This document shows positions 13,200 through 27,090 of a stretch of DNA of 64,000 nt, one piece after another. The translations under genes and the position numbers were made by a program. Location of the stretch: the NCBI GenBank assembly GCA_018902385.1, contig JABSSW010000077.1:1-64000 (forward strand). Direction: 5' to 3'. Positions within the stretch are counted from its first letter, which is position 1. Each line of letters starts with the position of its first letter. The stretch comes from Physcia stellaris (Eukaryota > Ascomycota > Lecanoromycetes > Caliciales > Physciaceae). The notes under the pieces are model-generated. The model was not told the origin of the DNA. It did not search any database and saw nothing but the letters and a program-made list of their open reading frames with translations.

Positions 13200-16100
13200 T
13201 TGAACATTATTGCAATTAATACAAAATCGAATCAAATTGAAATCATTCAATCATTCAATATTAAGCGAAATTCAATTTTTTGTTTTTCAAAATTCAATCA
13301 AAAAATGATTGACATTTCAATAAATCAAATATTTGAAACAAATTCAAATTCAATAACGATTGACAATGTCAAAACGAAAATTGAAATCATTGTCGTATTA
13401 TCAAAAATTGAATTTTCAATTATCGTGAAAATTGAAATTATTGTCGCAACAAAATTCGAATTTTCAAACAACATTGAAACGAATGCATATAATCAAATAT
13501 TTTTTTCGAAAAAATTGACAAAAAACGAAAACGTTACAAAACTATTTCAATATTTGAAGTTCACGTTCATTTTCAACAATTCATATTTACGTTTTTTTTG
13601 CAATTATTCAAAAAACGATTCAAATTTAATTTCGAAAATTTTCAACAATTCAATTGAAATGTGTTTATTGATCAATCTTTTTCAATCAGTTTTATTAGCA
13701 AAATAAAAATCATTCGCTATTTATACGTAAAACATTTCGAAACAGAATTTTTAAATATTGTACACGAAATTGCACAAATCATAATTGATTATTTTTGCGA
13801 ATCAAACGAAAAAACATTAAATATTACGAATATCAATTGAATTTAAATTTGTCAAATTTTCATTTATGAATTCATTTTTTAATTTTCAAATATCGAATTT
13901 ATCGAATTTTCTCGATTTTTTTCGTTTAATCGCACAATTTTTTTTCAAATTTTCAAAATTATCATGTTTAATTCGACAATTCAATTCGACGTCGAAAGCG
14001 TTTTTTTCATCGTTTTCGTTTTCGTTTTTTTCTTTTTCGAGTCATTGTCAAAATCAATGATTTTTCAAAATATCTCAAATGAAATCGAAAAATGAAAAAC
14101 GTTTTCAAATGAATTCGTTTGTGAAAATATATTCAACGAATATTTTCAATTGACGATGAAAACAATGAATTGTGTTGTATCGTTTTACGTACAATCGTGA
14201 ACGACGATTTATATCATGACATTAAAAATACGAATGTAATCAAAAACGTTTGAAAAAAAATCGTCAAAATTTGCAAATTCAAAAAATTTAATGCGTTCAT
14301 GATTATTTATAACAAATTTGAATTTATTTAAAAAAAATTTTACGTCGACATCAATGAATATGAATTTAAATTTCGAAACGTCATTAACGAATTTGTCATT
14401 TATTTATTCAATTTAAAAATGAATAAAAATTGATTTATTTACAAATATTTTACGAATTTTTCAAAATTCGTTCGTTTTTTCATTGATCGTTGAATTTCGA
14501 AACATGAATTTTTCGACAATGATCAAAAAAATGATTTCAAACACGTTTTTTCGAACGTTATTCATTCATATGAAATTCAATGTATCAATTTTTTTGAAAT
14601 TGCGATCATCAACGATATTGATTTTGTTTTTTTAATTATCGATTTTGTTTCAAATTTCATTAAATCGTTTCAACAAAACGTCATTTTCGAACATATCAAA
14701 ATTATTATTCAAAAAATTAAATGATGCGATTATTGTCAAAAATTTTATCACGATATTATCGAATGCATCATTAAACATTTTCATTTTGTCGTTGTCAAAC
14801 AAATTCGAAAAAAAAAAAAGAAAAAACGACGCAAACGCAAAAATCAACAACGCAACGATAATTAAAATCAAAATCAAAATCAAAATCAAAATCAAAATCA
14901 AACGAAAAAGAACAAAAACAAAAAAACAACAAAAATAAAACGAAATTCGACGAAAACTTTTAAAAATTTGTGAACGAAACGATAATTATACATTCGATTT
15001 TCGTCGAAATTGTTGTTTTTTCAAAATCAATCAATTTTGACAAATTCATTGTCGTCATTTTTTTTTTCATTTTTGTCATTATCAAAATTCTGAATTTCAA
15101 CATCGTTTGATTGTTCAATACAAACGTTTTTTTTACATGATTAATAATCGTTGATTTTTCATCAATTTTGTTGTTATTTTCGATATTTCAATTGAAAACA
15201 TAAAAAAAAATCAAATTTTTCGATTACGATATTGTGCGATTTTTTTTGCGATATTTTCAACGAAAATCGTTATTTATTCATTCATCAAATGTTTTACGTT
15301 TCAAATTGTATTTATAAATTTTTTTTTCTCAATTTCAACAAAGCGATTGTTTTTTATTTATTATTTTCAACGATTTCGCAATGAATAACAAAAGCATTCG
15401 TGTTTTGAAACAGCAAAATTTTTACGTTTTTCAATTCGACAAATTCGTGATTTGTTTAATTGTCAATCAAAACACGTTGAAAATGTGACACGAACGATTG
15501 AATTATTTGAACATTCAAAATATTATTCAAATGATTTATCAACATGATATTGATTTTTTCAAATTATCATCATCGAATTCGTGTATTTTTGCGAAAAAGT
15601 CAATGATAAAACGAAATTTCATCGAAAATTTATCAAATCAAAACGTCATGTTGACGATTTCATTCACGATGATTTGATAAATTTTTTTCAAAAAAGCAAA
15701 ATGATGTTTATTGAATAATAATTTGAATTAACGATTTTATTCAAATGTTTCACGTGAACATTTTATACGACAAAACATTTTTCGAAATTTTGATTTCATT
15801 CAAAAAATTTCTGAATATTATTGAACACGATTATTTTCGTTGCATTCGTTTACGAATTGACAACGATGATGAATTTTTTGAAAATGTTTTTACGATTTAT
15901 CGAAAAAAACGCGACATTATAATGAAATTTTTTATTGTTGAAAATTTTCAAATGAACGAATGCGTTGAACGTTTTAATCAAATTATCATACGTAAAATCA
16001 GCACATTTTTGAAAAATTCAAAATTGTTCATAAAATGATGATTCGAATTTGTTAATGTTGTCAATCACATTCGCAACGTTTTTATTTTTATTTTCGTAAT

Positions 16101-16900
16101 CGACGACAATGTCAAATCAATATTTTTTATCAAAAATTTATCGATCATGTCTATTTTATCGAAAAATTTCGTCGCATCGATCAAAAAAAAATATTTAATA
16201 ATCAAATTCAACATTGATTGAAAAAAATTTCAAAATTATCGTCAACGTGAAATTTTGATAAAATACGATAAGAAAATCATATATCGAATGATCATTATTT
16301 CAATCAACATTTATCGTTTTTTCAACGTCGAATGATTGAACAACAAACGATTTTATTCAACGACAAAATCATTTGCGCAAATATTTAAAAATCAAATCGA
16401 CATTTTTTTAAACAATTTGAACGTGAAATTCAAAAATGACAATTATTGCATCGATGTCATTTTTCGTTTCACACAAATTCAATCGCAAAAAAGTTTTCAA
16501 AACAATGCGTTCGTGATTTTTGACATGTTCGATTTCGAAAACGATTTCGAAAAATCGCAAAAACAACGTCAATTTTTGCTTTTTCGTTTTTCATTTTGAA
16601 AAATTCAATTCGATCATTTTTTACGTTGATTGATGATAATGTCGACGAATTGATTATCAACATTTTTAATTTCGTTCAATTTCAAATCGTCAATATTGTC
16701 AATCAATTCGAAAAAACGTTGAGACAACATTTTTATTTGCGTTCTCGTCGTGATTTTTCAATTGATTTTTTGATTTTGTTGATTCAATATGTTTTTTCAA
16801 ATTTTCACGAATTCAAAATTTACAATGAAACAATGACGAACGTTCAACACAAAATGAATTGACAATTAAATATGAACGATAAAATGCAATTTCATAAAAA
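13200..16900 (+). mobile_element. Ty1/copia-like retrotransposon relic (fossil)
   Basis: Plus-strand frames at about 15.7-16.04 kb match the copia integrase core: a DNDDEF stretch (family form DNGGEF) and a later ECVERFNQ stretch (family form GVAERFNQ) lie at the usual spacing. Near 16.8 kb the frame ends in YNETMTNVQHKM, resembling the start of a copia reverse transcriptase (YEEAM..). An upstream frame at 13.2-13.7 kb may be gag. The reverse transcriptase and RNase H beyond that point are not visible, so the copy is truncated as well as heavily decayed, with many breaks. No LTR pair could be settled; about 60 bp near 12,283-12,350 recurs near 16,979-17,045, which could be an LTR remnant. Old. 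Confidence 0.65.
14866..14902 (+). repeat. Hexamer microsatellite (ATCAAA)n
   Basis: About six perfect repeats of ATCAAA lie inside the copia-like relic. Confidence 0.85.
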
Positions 16901-17539
16901 CAATGATATTTAAAAATTCGTGTTTTTCGTGTTTCAAAATCGTAAAATTTTCTCTGATAAATGAGTTTATAAAGCAAATTCTCAGCATTTTTAACAATAC
17001 AATGCGTTTTATTTTCTATTTTTGACAATTTGATTCATAAATAATATTGAAAAAAAATAAAATCGTTTGATATTTGTATCGATCAATCAAAATTTGCATT
17101 CGAATTCGCAATTCGATCGATTTCGACGAGACGTTTACAAAAAAATTAAAAAAAAATGATTGAAATTATCATGAATCGTGTTCGTATGACTGTATTAGTT
17201 GATTAATTAAACAAAAACAATAAATTTGCAAAAACAAATAAATACAAAATGTTGAAATTGCAAACAATGTGCGACGTCAAATTTCAAATCACGTTAATTT
17301 CGACGTAAAATTAAAACATAATTCGTTGTTCGATCACATATTATATTAATTATTTATTTGTCAAATTTATTTGTCAAACATGTTCGTAACATTAAATTTT
17401 TTTTTCGCGAACGTTGTTTCGACGATTCGTTGTTGTTTCGAAATTTTGAAAATTTTGTTGATTGATTTGAGTGTTTGCAAAATTCAAAAATTTTACAATC
17501 ATCATTTTATTTTTTGATACTTTGTTATTGTTTCAACGT

Positions 17540-18545
17540 TCGATAAAATTTGACAACAATTTTTGAAAATGTTTTTGACACGATTCAATTTTTTATGCAA
17601 TGTAAATTTTGATTGTAAACAACATCGAAATAATAATAAAAATTCAAAATCGAAAAAAAATCGAAAAAATAAAAATTTTGATGAATATATTGAATTTGAA
17701 ATTTTCAAATTTTAATCGAATATAATTTCAATAAAAGTCAAAACGACGATTTTTTTTCGAAAACGACGACGATTTGCAAAAAGTTTTTGAATATCGACGA
17801 CGAAAATATTTGATTTAAACGATTTTGAATTTGCGACGATAAAATGATTTCGATAATAATTTTTTATCACGTCGCAAACGTTATCGATGTAATATCACGT
17901 TCGATCATGTAATCAATTCGATCAATTGACACGATATTAAAAACGATTGTAATGATATCGAAATTTCAAAATGTCGTTCATTTTTTATTCGAAATTCTCG
18001 TTGATTATGACAAAATCGAATGATTCGTTAATTTGATTTTCGAAAAAATCACATAAATTTTTGCGCAAAAATCAACAATGAAAAACATCGTAAATTCGTA
18101 TAATGTTTGACAATTCGAATTGATAAACGTTGTTTAAACGTTGCAACATTTTGAAAAAATTTAATTTTTTGTCATCGAATTTATTAAATAATTTGACGAT
18201 TTTGATGTTTCGTCGATTTAAAAAAACGTAATTTTTTTCGACGTATTTCACGATTTTGCGATGTTTGTTGATTTGAATCGTTATGCGTTTTTGAATTACG
18301 TCGACGTGATTTCGCACGTAATTGAAAATGTTTTGCATCGTGTTCGTGATATTTTTCGTTTTGACGATCAACAATCGTTTTTTTGTAATAACGTACGAAA
18401 TAAAATTCGATGAAAAATTTATACGAAAATGAAAATTTTTGTTGACGAAAAACGATGATAATTCAATTAATGCAAAAATCACGTTGTTGTTTGCAAATTC
18501 AATCATGAATAACAAATTTGTTCGTGATTTTTTTCAAAAAAATTT
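17540..18545 (-). mobile_element. 3' end of a Ty3/gypsy-like element (fossil)
   Basis: The minus-strand frame at 18,072-18,515 reads like the end of a gypsy integrase followed by its C-terminal extension: FANNN near the start, NYVRNH in the middle, NYVFLNRRNIK, and IRIYDVFHC at the end (family form MRIHDVFHVS). About 480 bp further downstream, near 17,590, is a TTGAATCGTGTCAAAAACA-like segment that also lies about 470 bp past the equivalent point of the large gypsy element at 39.3 kb. This suggests both belong to one family. The 5' part is absent, because the sequence changes character at about 18.55 kb where Helitron DNA begins. Decayed and truncated; old. Confidence 0.7.
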
Positions 18546-19734
18546 CATGCAAAATTCTAGAATTAGATTTGCAATTCTAACAGCATTCGAAAATTTTCAC
18601 ATGAATAATTCGCGAACAACGTTGTTAATAATTCAGCAATCGATTTTATGACTATTCTTTACATTTGTTTTATCGTACGATTGTCTTCATGTATGTGCGT
18701 GAATTTCATGAGTTTTCGTCGATTGCGCATAAAGATGTGTAATTGATTAAACAGACGTTTTTCATGATTTTTGAAATTCGATGTCGAATTTTTTTCTCTA
18801 TCGAAATTCGAAATTTCAAATATCAATCAACGTATGCATTCTGTTCACACATCATTGTTTGCAACATATCATTATTCATTTTCAGTGTTACAACGTACGA
18901 ATCAAATCATAAATAAATTTCAATTACAATCGATTTCGATTGTTGCGCGTCATCGCGATATCTGTTTCAAACTGCATTTTTCTACAAAGACGAAAAATGC
19001 AAATCGAAATTTCGATTTAAACTCAATTAAACAAAAATGTCGCGCAAATCAGCTGAACATGAAAAGTTTTTTTCGTGAAAATGACAAAATTTCAACAAAT
19101 TCGATTTCATCGACGACGACGACAATCATCACACGTCAATTACAGATTATTTATGACATATCGACGTTAATTATCATACACATGTATTTTTCATATGAAC
19201 GAAAATGTCACAATTCAACATCTCGATCAAATAATCGAATTCTCAAAAAATTGCAACAATTTCAAATTGTCTGATCGCTTTTCAATCGTTTTCAATGTTT
19301 GTTTTCTGATTTCGTTTGCGCATGTCTCGTATATTTGATTTGACTAAACGTAATACGCGCAAAAACTAAAATAATTTCGTAAAATTGATTTTTGAACATA
19401 AGTCTGAAGAATGAAAATTTATGAAAATCAAAATTTTTGAATTTTGCTATAGAAATTCGACGAAACAACTCAAAAAATTTCAAACGAACTAAATTCGTAT
19501 TCAATACGTATCGTAAAATTGACTAATTGATATTGATTTTCGCAAAATGAACTGAAAAGCAAACATTGAAAGCGATCAAAAAGCGATCAAACAATTTGAA
19601 AACGTTGCGAAAAATTTGAAAAATGCAAAAAGTCGAATTTAAAACAGAAAATTTTTTTTTCATTGCACGTTTTTGATTTTTTTCACGATATTTTCGAGCA
19701 AAACGTTCATTTCAAAAACAATGATGTGAAAATT

Positions 19735-21000
19735 TCATTTTTTCGTGATTTTGAAAAATGCGACGTACAATTGATCATGCGTGAAACAATCGCGAATTTG
19801 TATATTCACGTCAACGTATTTCAAAAACTGTTTTTGCGATTTGTTAATTGTCATCGCGAATGCAAAACGAATAAAAAATTGACGTTTGATAAATTGACAA
19901 AACATTATAACACGACGATTTTTGCTGAATTCGTCATTTTTGAATTGCAATGATATGCGAAAAATGACGATTTTGAAATTTTTTTTTTGTCGTCGACGAT
20001 TTCAATCTCGAAAACATGCTAATTTATACGAATAATTCGAATTCTGATATCATTGCACTTGATAAAAAATTCGAAATTTTGAAAAATCATGATAAACATA
20101 TCGATTTTTAAACGCAAAATGTGAAAAAAAATGAAATTTCGTTATAACGATGAAAACACTCGTCGTCGAATTTTTTTCAAATTTGAATCGACGAAAATAT
20201 TGACGTTGTGTTTCAATTGCAATGATTCACGAAATTTGTCAATGCAAACGTCATTGATATGCAACACATCGATGTTAACGACGATCAAAATCGCTCGTTC
20301 GCTAAAATATTGATTGTTGAAAATACGAACGTGAAAATCAAAATATATGATATCAATGAAATCAATTTGCGAATTTTTGAAAAACAAATAATCGTGTTTT
20401 CATGAAATCATTTCATTATTTTTCGTGATCATCGCATTATCGATATCGAAAACGTCGCGAACAAATTCGATTGTTTTTCGACGATTTTGCTCGTTGAACG
20501 AAAAATTCTGAAAACGCATATTAATGATCAATGATCAAATATTCATCTGACGTCAAAAAAAAAAACTTTTGAAAATTTATGTTGATCACGATATTTCGAA
20601 ACTTGTTGACAACAACAAAAAAACATTGTTTGAAATTTTCGCAAAAACATACAATTTTTTTTTCAAAAACGATGATTTCGTTAACGTCGCAAAAATCGAA
20701 AAAATTTTGCTAACGATCATGAAATTTCATTTTCGTTGCATGAAAATTTCGTTTCAAAAAATCAATTTGATTTTTTTAATGAATTCGCAACGATCGTTAT
20801 CTTTTTTGATATTACACGTGTTTTCGTCGATTATATTCAAAAAAATCTTGAATCGAAAATGAACAATGAAATCGTTGTCGAAAAACATGATCGCAATGTT
20901 TGAAAAAATCATCGCGAAAACGATGATCGATTCGTTTTGCAATTCGATTGTTCGCAATTTGATCATGACAATGTTTTGAACAAAAATTTTTTTGTTTTTT
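19735..21000 (-). pseudogene. Helitron Pif1-type helicase remnant
   Basis: The minus-strand frame at 19,735-19,950 contains RFAFAMTINKSQKQ and FTHDQLYVAF, the C-terminal signature of Pif1/RecD-like helicases in Helitrons (family form FAMTINKSQGQ ... HGQLYVALSR). The frame at 20,142-20,387 contains YFSERAIL, another conserved block. The frame at 20,754-20,966 contains FFDNDF in place of the FGGDF motif. The Walker A region further upstream is not visible. The pieces lie in different frames and the gene is dead. Confidence 0.75.
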
Positions 21001-22336
21001 CAAAATCGTCGAAAAAAAATTGATCGAATTCGAATTTGTTTTTCATGATCGTTTCGACGATTGTATTCGCGATTTTTAATTGATTCGCATTGAATTTGTT
21101 TCAATCGTTCGTAACAAATTGTGAATCAACGATCAATGCGAATTTTTCGCGAATCAATCGATTGATTTCAATTGCGAATGCGTTGAAATCGATAATCGAA
21201 TCGAACAAATCGTAATTGAAAAAACTGTTCGAAATTTCGTCGTCAATTGCTCTATTCAAAAATTTTGTCAATAAAAACAATTTCAATTGCTCGTTTTGAT
21301 CATTGAAAACATCGATATTTATTTTTTCTGACTCGAATAATAATGATCGAAACAACGAAAAATATTCACGATCGATAATTCATTTGCAATCGAAAAAATT
21401 TGCGAAAAAATTAGTCGAAATTCACGAAAATGCGATCGCAAAATTCAAAAAACATAATCAATTTCAAAAAACATCAAAAGATGTGCACGAGTCACAAAAA
21501 TTTCGATCAATGAAAAATTTAAAAAATTCAACATTATCATACAAAAATTTCTGTATATTTGAAACGATTTTCGATATTTTCAACATTTTCAAATGTTCAA
21601 AAAACAATCAAAATGCAAAAATCAATTTACGTTTTTTTGTGAATATTTCAAAATTTTAAAAATTCAACAAAAGCACATTCAATCAAAATCGTAACGAATA
21701 ATTTTTTAAACATCGTCGTTGTATCGAATTCAATGATTTCGATCATGACGATATTTCATTCGTCGTCGTCATCAATCAAATCGAATTTCACGCAAATCTG
21801 TTTGTAACTGAAAAAACGTGATTTCATTTCATTTTTTGAAATTTCAGAAATTTGCATATCAATCGTTTTTAAATTCTCGAAAAATATGATTTTTTTTCGA
21901 TTGCAAAACAACAATCGCAAATAAAAAACATCGTCGAATTTGAAATTCATGTAATACATTCGATTTACGCATTTTTTTTTTTTTCGCATCATTCACGTTT
22001 TGTTTTTTTTGTTTCAAATGAAATATTTCGAAATATTTTGATAAAAAATCTCACGTGAATTCACAACAATATTTTTATTTTTTTTGCGAACAACGAAAAA
22101 AAAAACTGATCATTGTTTTCGCATTCGAAAATTAAACGATTGATCGCAAAATATTTCGTCAACATGATTTTGCGAAATTTCTCGTTATCGAACAATTGTT
22201 GAGTCGTAATCGAATCATCGAAATTGATGATTGTTTTTTGTTGATTTTTCAAATGAATCGAAAAACGTGTAACGACGAATTTGATTTTATCGACGAAATA
22301 ATCATTTAATCGTCACGCAATTTCACAAAATTTTAT

Positions 22337-23008
22337 TCATCGAACGTTATGAAATATTTTGATTTCATCGATCGCAAATTCGTTGTTTCGACGATTCGTT
22401 AACGACACGTTGATTCGTCGTTCAAAAACAAAAACATTGATCGAAACGTCGACGCAATCGCATTTTTTGAAAATATATTTGTACAAATAATCGACGAACT
22501 TCGCGTTGATGCAAATTTCGACATTGATGTGAATTCGATATTTTTGCAACAATCAAAAATTATACGAAATTATTCATTTGTTATTTCACGTCGTTTTTTC
22601 GATTGATTCACGATGAATACGTCGATAAAACGAAAATTTCGAATGATAAATCAAATTCGTGTGTTTTTTGAAAAATTTGAAAAAAATTTTGATGTAACGA
22701 TTTTGATCGTCATGACAAAAAATCTTTTCATTGTCGTCGCATTTTTTATGAATCATGTGTTCAACAATCAAATTGTGAAAATTTTCGTTTTCGATTTTAT
22801 CAGAAATAACGATTTGAACAGCGACATTCACGTTGACGACAATGATTTCGTTTTTTGAATCAACGATTATTAAAATATGAACGTGAAAAAAATCACGTTT
22901 TTGAAATTCAATAACGTAAATATGTACATTCATGATTTTCAATACATGACGTTCGATAAAATCACGCAACAATTTTTTCAATTTCAATTCAAACATTTTA
23001 TTGATCAA
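22337..23008 (-). pseudogene. Helitron Rep (HUH endonuclease) domain remnant
   Basis: The minus-strand frame at 22,586-23,008 contains IEFQKRDFFHVHILI, matching the Helitron Rep motif EFQKRGLPHAHIL. The HVH is the metal-binding HUH motif of rolling-circle nucleases. The next frame (22,337-22,552) contains HINVEI and VDYLYKYIFK, matching the Rep tyrosine motif (YLYKY), where the tyrosines attack DNA at the transposon end. The two blocks are now in separate frames. Rep would nick and join DNA during rolling-circle transposition. Identity is secure; activity is not expected. Confidence 0.8.
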
Positions 23009-24842
23009 TTCGAAACGATTTTTTATCGATTCGTCAAAATTTGCATCGCGAAAAATTCAAATCAATTCGAATTACAAATGAAAATGATGAAAAACGTGAA
23101 TTTGATGTATTTTCGTATCAAAATCAAAACATTTTGTTTTTTGTTTTTCAATCATCGAGAAAATTTCACGTGATTGAAAAACAATACGATGATTTTTTGT
23201 TCGATATCGTTGAATTCGTAATCATTATTCAATCGATTCATGACGTCGTCATAAAAATCAACGCGTAAAATCTGCTGATTAAAACGAAAATAATTGAAAT
23301 CATTAAATTCGCAATTGACGAAAACATTTATCACGAAATGTTGCAATAAACGTTTCGAATGTAACAAACGATTGAACTTTTTTTTGCGATTTTGTGTATA
23401 TTAAATCAAAAACGAACAGAACAATAAAGCGTAAAATGATCGAATAATAACAAATCAATTCATCGTAATTTTTCACTATATATCGATCAATTCGCGAAAC
23501 GTATGTGAAATTTACATCGTGATGAAAATCTCAAAACGCACTGAATCGTGTCAAAAACACGTTCGTGAAACTCAAAACACGAATAACAGTTCATCGTCAT
23601 TGAAAATTTTACGATTTGACGTGTGAAAATCGCTATTGCAAAAAAACGACATTAAATCGAAAAAAACAACGATTTTCGCATTTTTTTCGCATTCGATTTC
23701 GAAATATGCAAAAACGAAACATTTCGCAAAATCTACGAAAAAAAAAACTAATCGAAAAAAAAAATGATTTCGAATACGAAAAATGTAAAAATCGACGTAT
23801 TTGAAACATATAACGATAAATTTTTTTTGAATCATTCGTTTCGATTTTCTTTTTCACATGATGCATCATTATTATCGTTTTTTTTATCGTTTTCAGCATC
23901 ACGTTCAGAATTCTCGTCAACGTTGTATTTCAAATCATGATCATAAACGAAAAAACTTCGTCAAATTTAGTCGTTTCAGATTTTCGAATCAACAATCGAA
24001 TACTGTTTTCGTGACTTTGCAATGATATATTGTTCATTCAACTTTACTTTTCGCACGAAAATATGATCGAATATCGAAACGTCATATAACAAAAATGTCA
24101 ATAAAAAACACGAATGAAATCATCGTCTGTAATCTGAATCAACGAATTTCTCTCAACGAATTTGTTGAAATTGAATATATCGAATATACTGAAAATTTCA
24201 ACGACTTCGATGAATGTAAATTTATTGTGAATATTCTTGATCATGCGTTTCGAATCATGTTGTTTCAATATCATTTGAATTTCGAAATCGTTTTTTTTCA
24301 AACGTTGATTACAACTTTTGAAAATTTTCGCGTATGAGTTGTGATTTTTGATCAAACGTTGAAAAATTTTGAACACGTTGACATCGAGTTTCTCGTCATG
24401 CATCAAACGACGTTTCAATTCTTTCTGTAAAACGTCGATTTGATATATCTGACAAAAATGTTCATAATCATCTGAATCAACGAAAACGAAATTCAACTTA
24501 TAATATATTTTTCTCATTGCACGAAAGATCGTTCACGCGTTGTGCTTTTCATTTATTTTGATTTTCTCGTTGCAAAACGACAGAACGTTGTTGTAAATTA
24601 TGATGTACTCGTGAAATTTCTTGTTTCGTCGAGTGCGTCGTTGTTTGTTGACGAAATCGATTTGTTTTTGCATTATAAAATTTTTCATTTCGTACATGAA
24701 TCGATCGAGAATTTTTTCGAATTTTCGCTCGCGACGACGTACACGATTCTTTTCGAAATCGTCAAAAAATTTCTCATAATCGTCAAGATTTCGCTCAGAT
24801 GTCATCATGTCGAAAAAAATTCTGTCGTTGAAACAACAATGT

Positions 24843-25162
24843 TGTAAAAAATAAAAGTTCAGAATTTTCGAAAGTGCGATTCGCATTTCGTCAAGCAATT
24901 CGATTATCGAAATTCGAATGATTTCGAAAAAAATCAATCTCAATTATTTTACAACTCGATCAACGATAAACTCAACAAGCTTATATTTTCAGTCGAAATC
25001 GATCGAATTCGTACGATTGAACAAATAAAATATAAATAAAAAACAATTGCAGAACGTAATCTGTTCTGTAACGATTAATAAATCAATATATTACATTTCA
25101 AATTATACATCTCTGATGTCAATAATTCATTAAATTATACTATTTTTAGTACGAGTTTTACA
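24843..25162 (+). repeat. 5' LTR of the gypsy-like element
   Basis: This 320-bp sequence starts TGT and ends ACA and aligns along its length with 39,865-40,184. It retains more CT and AG dinucleotides than the internal region. Confidence 0.88.
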
Positions 25163-25316
25163 TTTTAATCGTTGTCATATTTCAAAGTGATGTCATTCGT
25201 GTATATTTAACAAAACACAATTTTGTTGTTTCGTATACATCATGTCGAACTTTGATGATGATTTGTTTTTGAATTTGTCGAAAATGCTGATTTTTTTTTT
25301 TGATTGATTTATTACA

Positions 25317-25530
25317 TGTGAGATGCTATGCAGAGATATAGTACTACTACATAACTACACGAGAATATCGAAGTGAGAAACTAACTACTGAAATCTGACA
25401 GAACATATGTAGAAAATTTGATTATAGCGAAATCCGAGCCCGAATCTCGATGTGATAAAATAAAAATGTTAACTCTAGTGACTGATCAAATGTTGATCTC
25501 AAATGTTGAAATCGATGCACGCTCGTCACA
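25317..25530. repeat. LTR of element A (left copy)
   Basis: This 214-bp copy matches 31,783-31,996 along its whole length, with mainly C/T and G/A differences. On the coding (minus) strand it starts TGTGACGAGC, close to the TGTTACGAGC start of the element B LTR. Confidence 0.88.
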
Positions 25531-26395
25531 TTATTTTTCGTTTTTTTCAACTTCGTTTCGAAGCGATCAACTGACTTCTTTCTTTTCTGTCGATCGACAG
25601 AGCACGTGATCTCGATGACTTGTTCGTAAATGCATTGAGTTCATAGCGGACGCGACAATCGTAAAAACGTACAAAAATCTGAGATAAAAACGACGAAAAC
25701 GATTTCTGCAAATCATTTGATTTTGTATCTGCGAGAATCGTTGAATGTCAAAGATATCTGGCGTTTAGTATGATGAAAACGATCGTTTTCTCAGAGCATG
25801 AAGATCTCTCAGAAAATTTGCGTTTGAATTCAGATGTAAAGAATTATTAAGGCATGAAATATGCGAAAATATCGTCTCATGTCGTATGATGAAAAGACGT
25901 TTTTTTGACAGATTCTTGAGCATGCATGCGATGTTCATTAGTAGTTAATACACAGAAGAAAAGATGAAAACGTTCTCGAATCATCATTCGAAACGTGACA
26001 GCTAAGCGTGAGCTATGATATGATACTCGTGAGTAAATGATATAATAAATCATTTGAAAGTATCTGAAACTCGAAAACTTTGAAGCAGACTGATCGAGAC
26101 GAGAAAATTGATCAATGCTCGAAATCTCTGATCAGAATAGCGATTCGCTTCTATCAGACTTTCGATATGAATAGAAGTATCTGTATTCGATGCCGAATGC
26201 AAATCTATGCGAGATATCTGAAGTCGAAATCATTGCAACTGATAAAAGAATTGATTTGCAATCAACTCGCTGAGAATGCAAACGATGACGTAAATGATGA
26301 AATAAACAGACGATCGAAAGTTTGCTTCTTCAGAATCTAATACGTAGTTTAGAATGTAAAGAATCGAAAACTCGAGCTTTTGAATGTAATGAAGA

Positions 26396-26449
26396 CATTA
26401 ATGTAGACGTTTCGCATTAATGTAGACGTTTCGCATTAATGTAAACGTT
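26396..26449. repeat. Tandem 19-bp repeat, three copies
   Basis: CATTAATGTAGACGTTTCG is repeated twice exactly and once more with slight change, inside element A near its 3' end in coding orientation. Confidence 0.9.
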
Positions 26450-26477
26450 GAATTTTTGCAACATCAGATCGATTATA

Positions 26478-26822
26478 CGATGAGACGAGCAGTCTCGTCA
26501 TGTTAATAGAACCAGCTCAACAGCGTTTAACGCGTTGATGCTTACGCATATTCGATAGTTGGTGTGTACATTGTATCCGGCAGAGCGCGAATGTAATGGA
26601 CTTCGTTGAAGGTAGTAGTCCATACAATCTTTTACGAATAGTTTCGACGATCAATTAGTCGTTTGCACCACGAGACAAGCAGTTTCGTCATGTCAATAGG
26701 GCCATTGCATCCACGGTTAAGGCATCGATACTTTCGCATCTAAAATGTTTGATTCGTACATTGCATTCAGCAAAGCGTGTATGCAATAGATTTTCTAGAA
26801 ATCAAATAGTTTGCACGAATTT
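26478..26822. repeat. Direct repeat, two units of about 160 bp, in element A
   Basis: Units at about 26,478-26,640 and 26,668-26,822 both begin with CGAGACAAGCAG/GACGAGCAG followed by T(C/T)TCGTCATGT and share TCGTACATTGCATTCAGCA-like and TGCAATAGA-like segments. The area is less decayed than its surroundings, because GG and CC dinucleotides survive. Confidence 0.7.
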
Positions 26823-27090
26823 TAGAAATAGCTTCGCCAATCATTAGTAAACAGTTGAGAATCTTGTTGTCAAACTTGTAGATGTTCGAGCTTTCTTTGA
26901 CAATCTGTTGTTTACTCATATCATTGCATGACATTTTACACTAGACGCGAAAAGTCTTCGCGAACATATGAGATTTCGAAAACTTCATTTTTGAAGAATC
27001 TAGAATCTGCAAACGCTTCTGAGTTGACGCAAAAAATGTCTGACAATTTGTATGATCAATAGATCGAGTTTTTGACATGACAAGACGAAT

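Larger units (their letters stand above)
18550..24842 (-). mobile_element. Helitron rolling-circle transposon, decayed
   Basis: On the minus strand, reading from high to low coordinates, the remains follow Helitron order: an N-terminal block at 24.1-24.84 kb (CCFND and YNNVLSF echo the family's CCNNGK and YNNAFAF), the Rep nuclease at about 22.3-23.0 kb, linker blocks at 21.75-22.25 kb, and a Pif1-type helicase at about 19.7-21.0 kb. All parts have been hit by C-to-T mutation and frames are broken throughout, so the copy is dead. The 3' end probably lies near 18.55 kb, where CTAG and a weak TTAGA/TCTAA hairpin occur; that end is tentative. The 5' part is interrupted at 24,843 by the gypsy LTR and may continue past 40,184, although I could not recognise Helitron coding there. 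Confidence 0.8.

Noticed and set aside
12283-17045. LTR pair for the copia-like relic (12,283-12,350 and 16,979-17,045)
   Set aside because: Only about 60 bp are shared; too short and without clear TG..CA ends.
18771-19274. A 167-codon plus-strand frame
   Set aside because: It lies antisense in the Helitron 3' region, with no domain; long stop-free runs occur by chance in this biased sequence.
26396-26449. CRISPR-like array
   Set aside because: The 19-bp units are directly adjacent without spacers; it is a simple tandem repeat in a fungal transposon.
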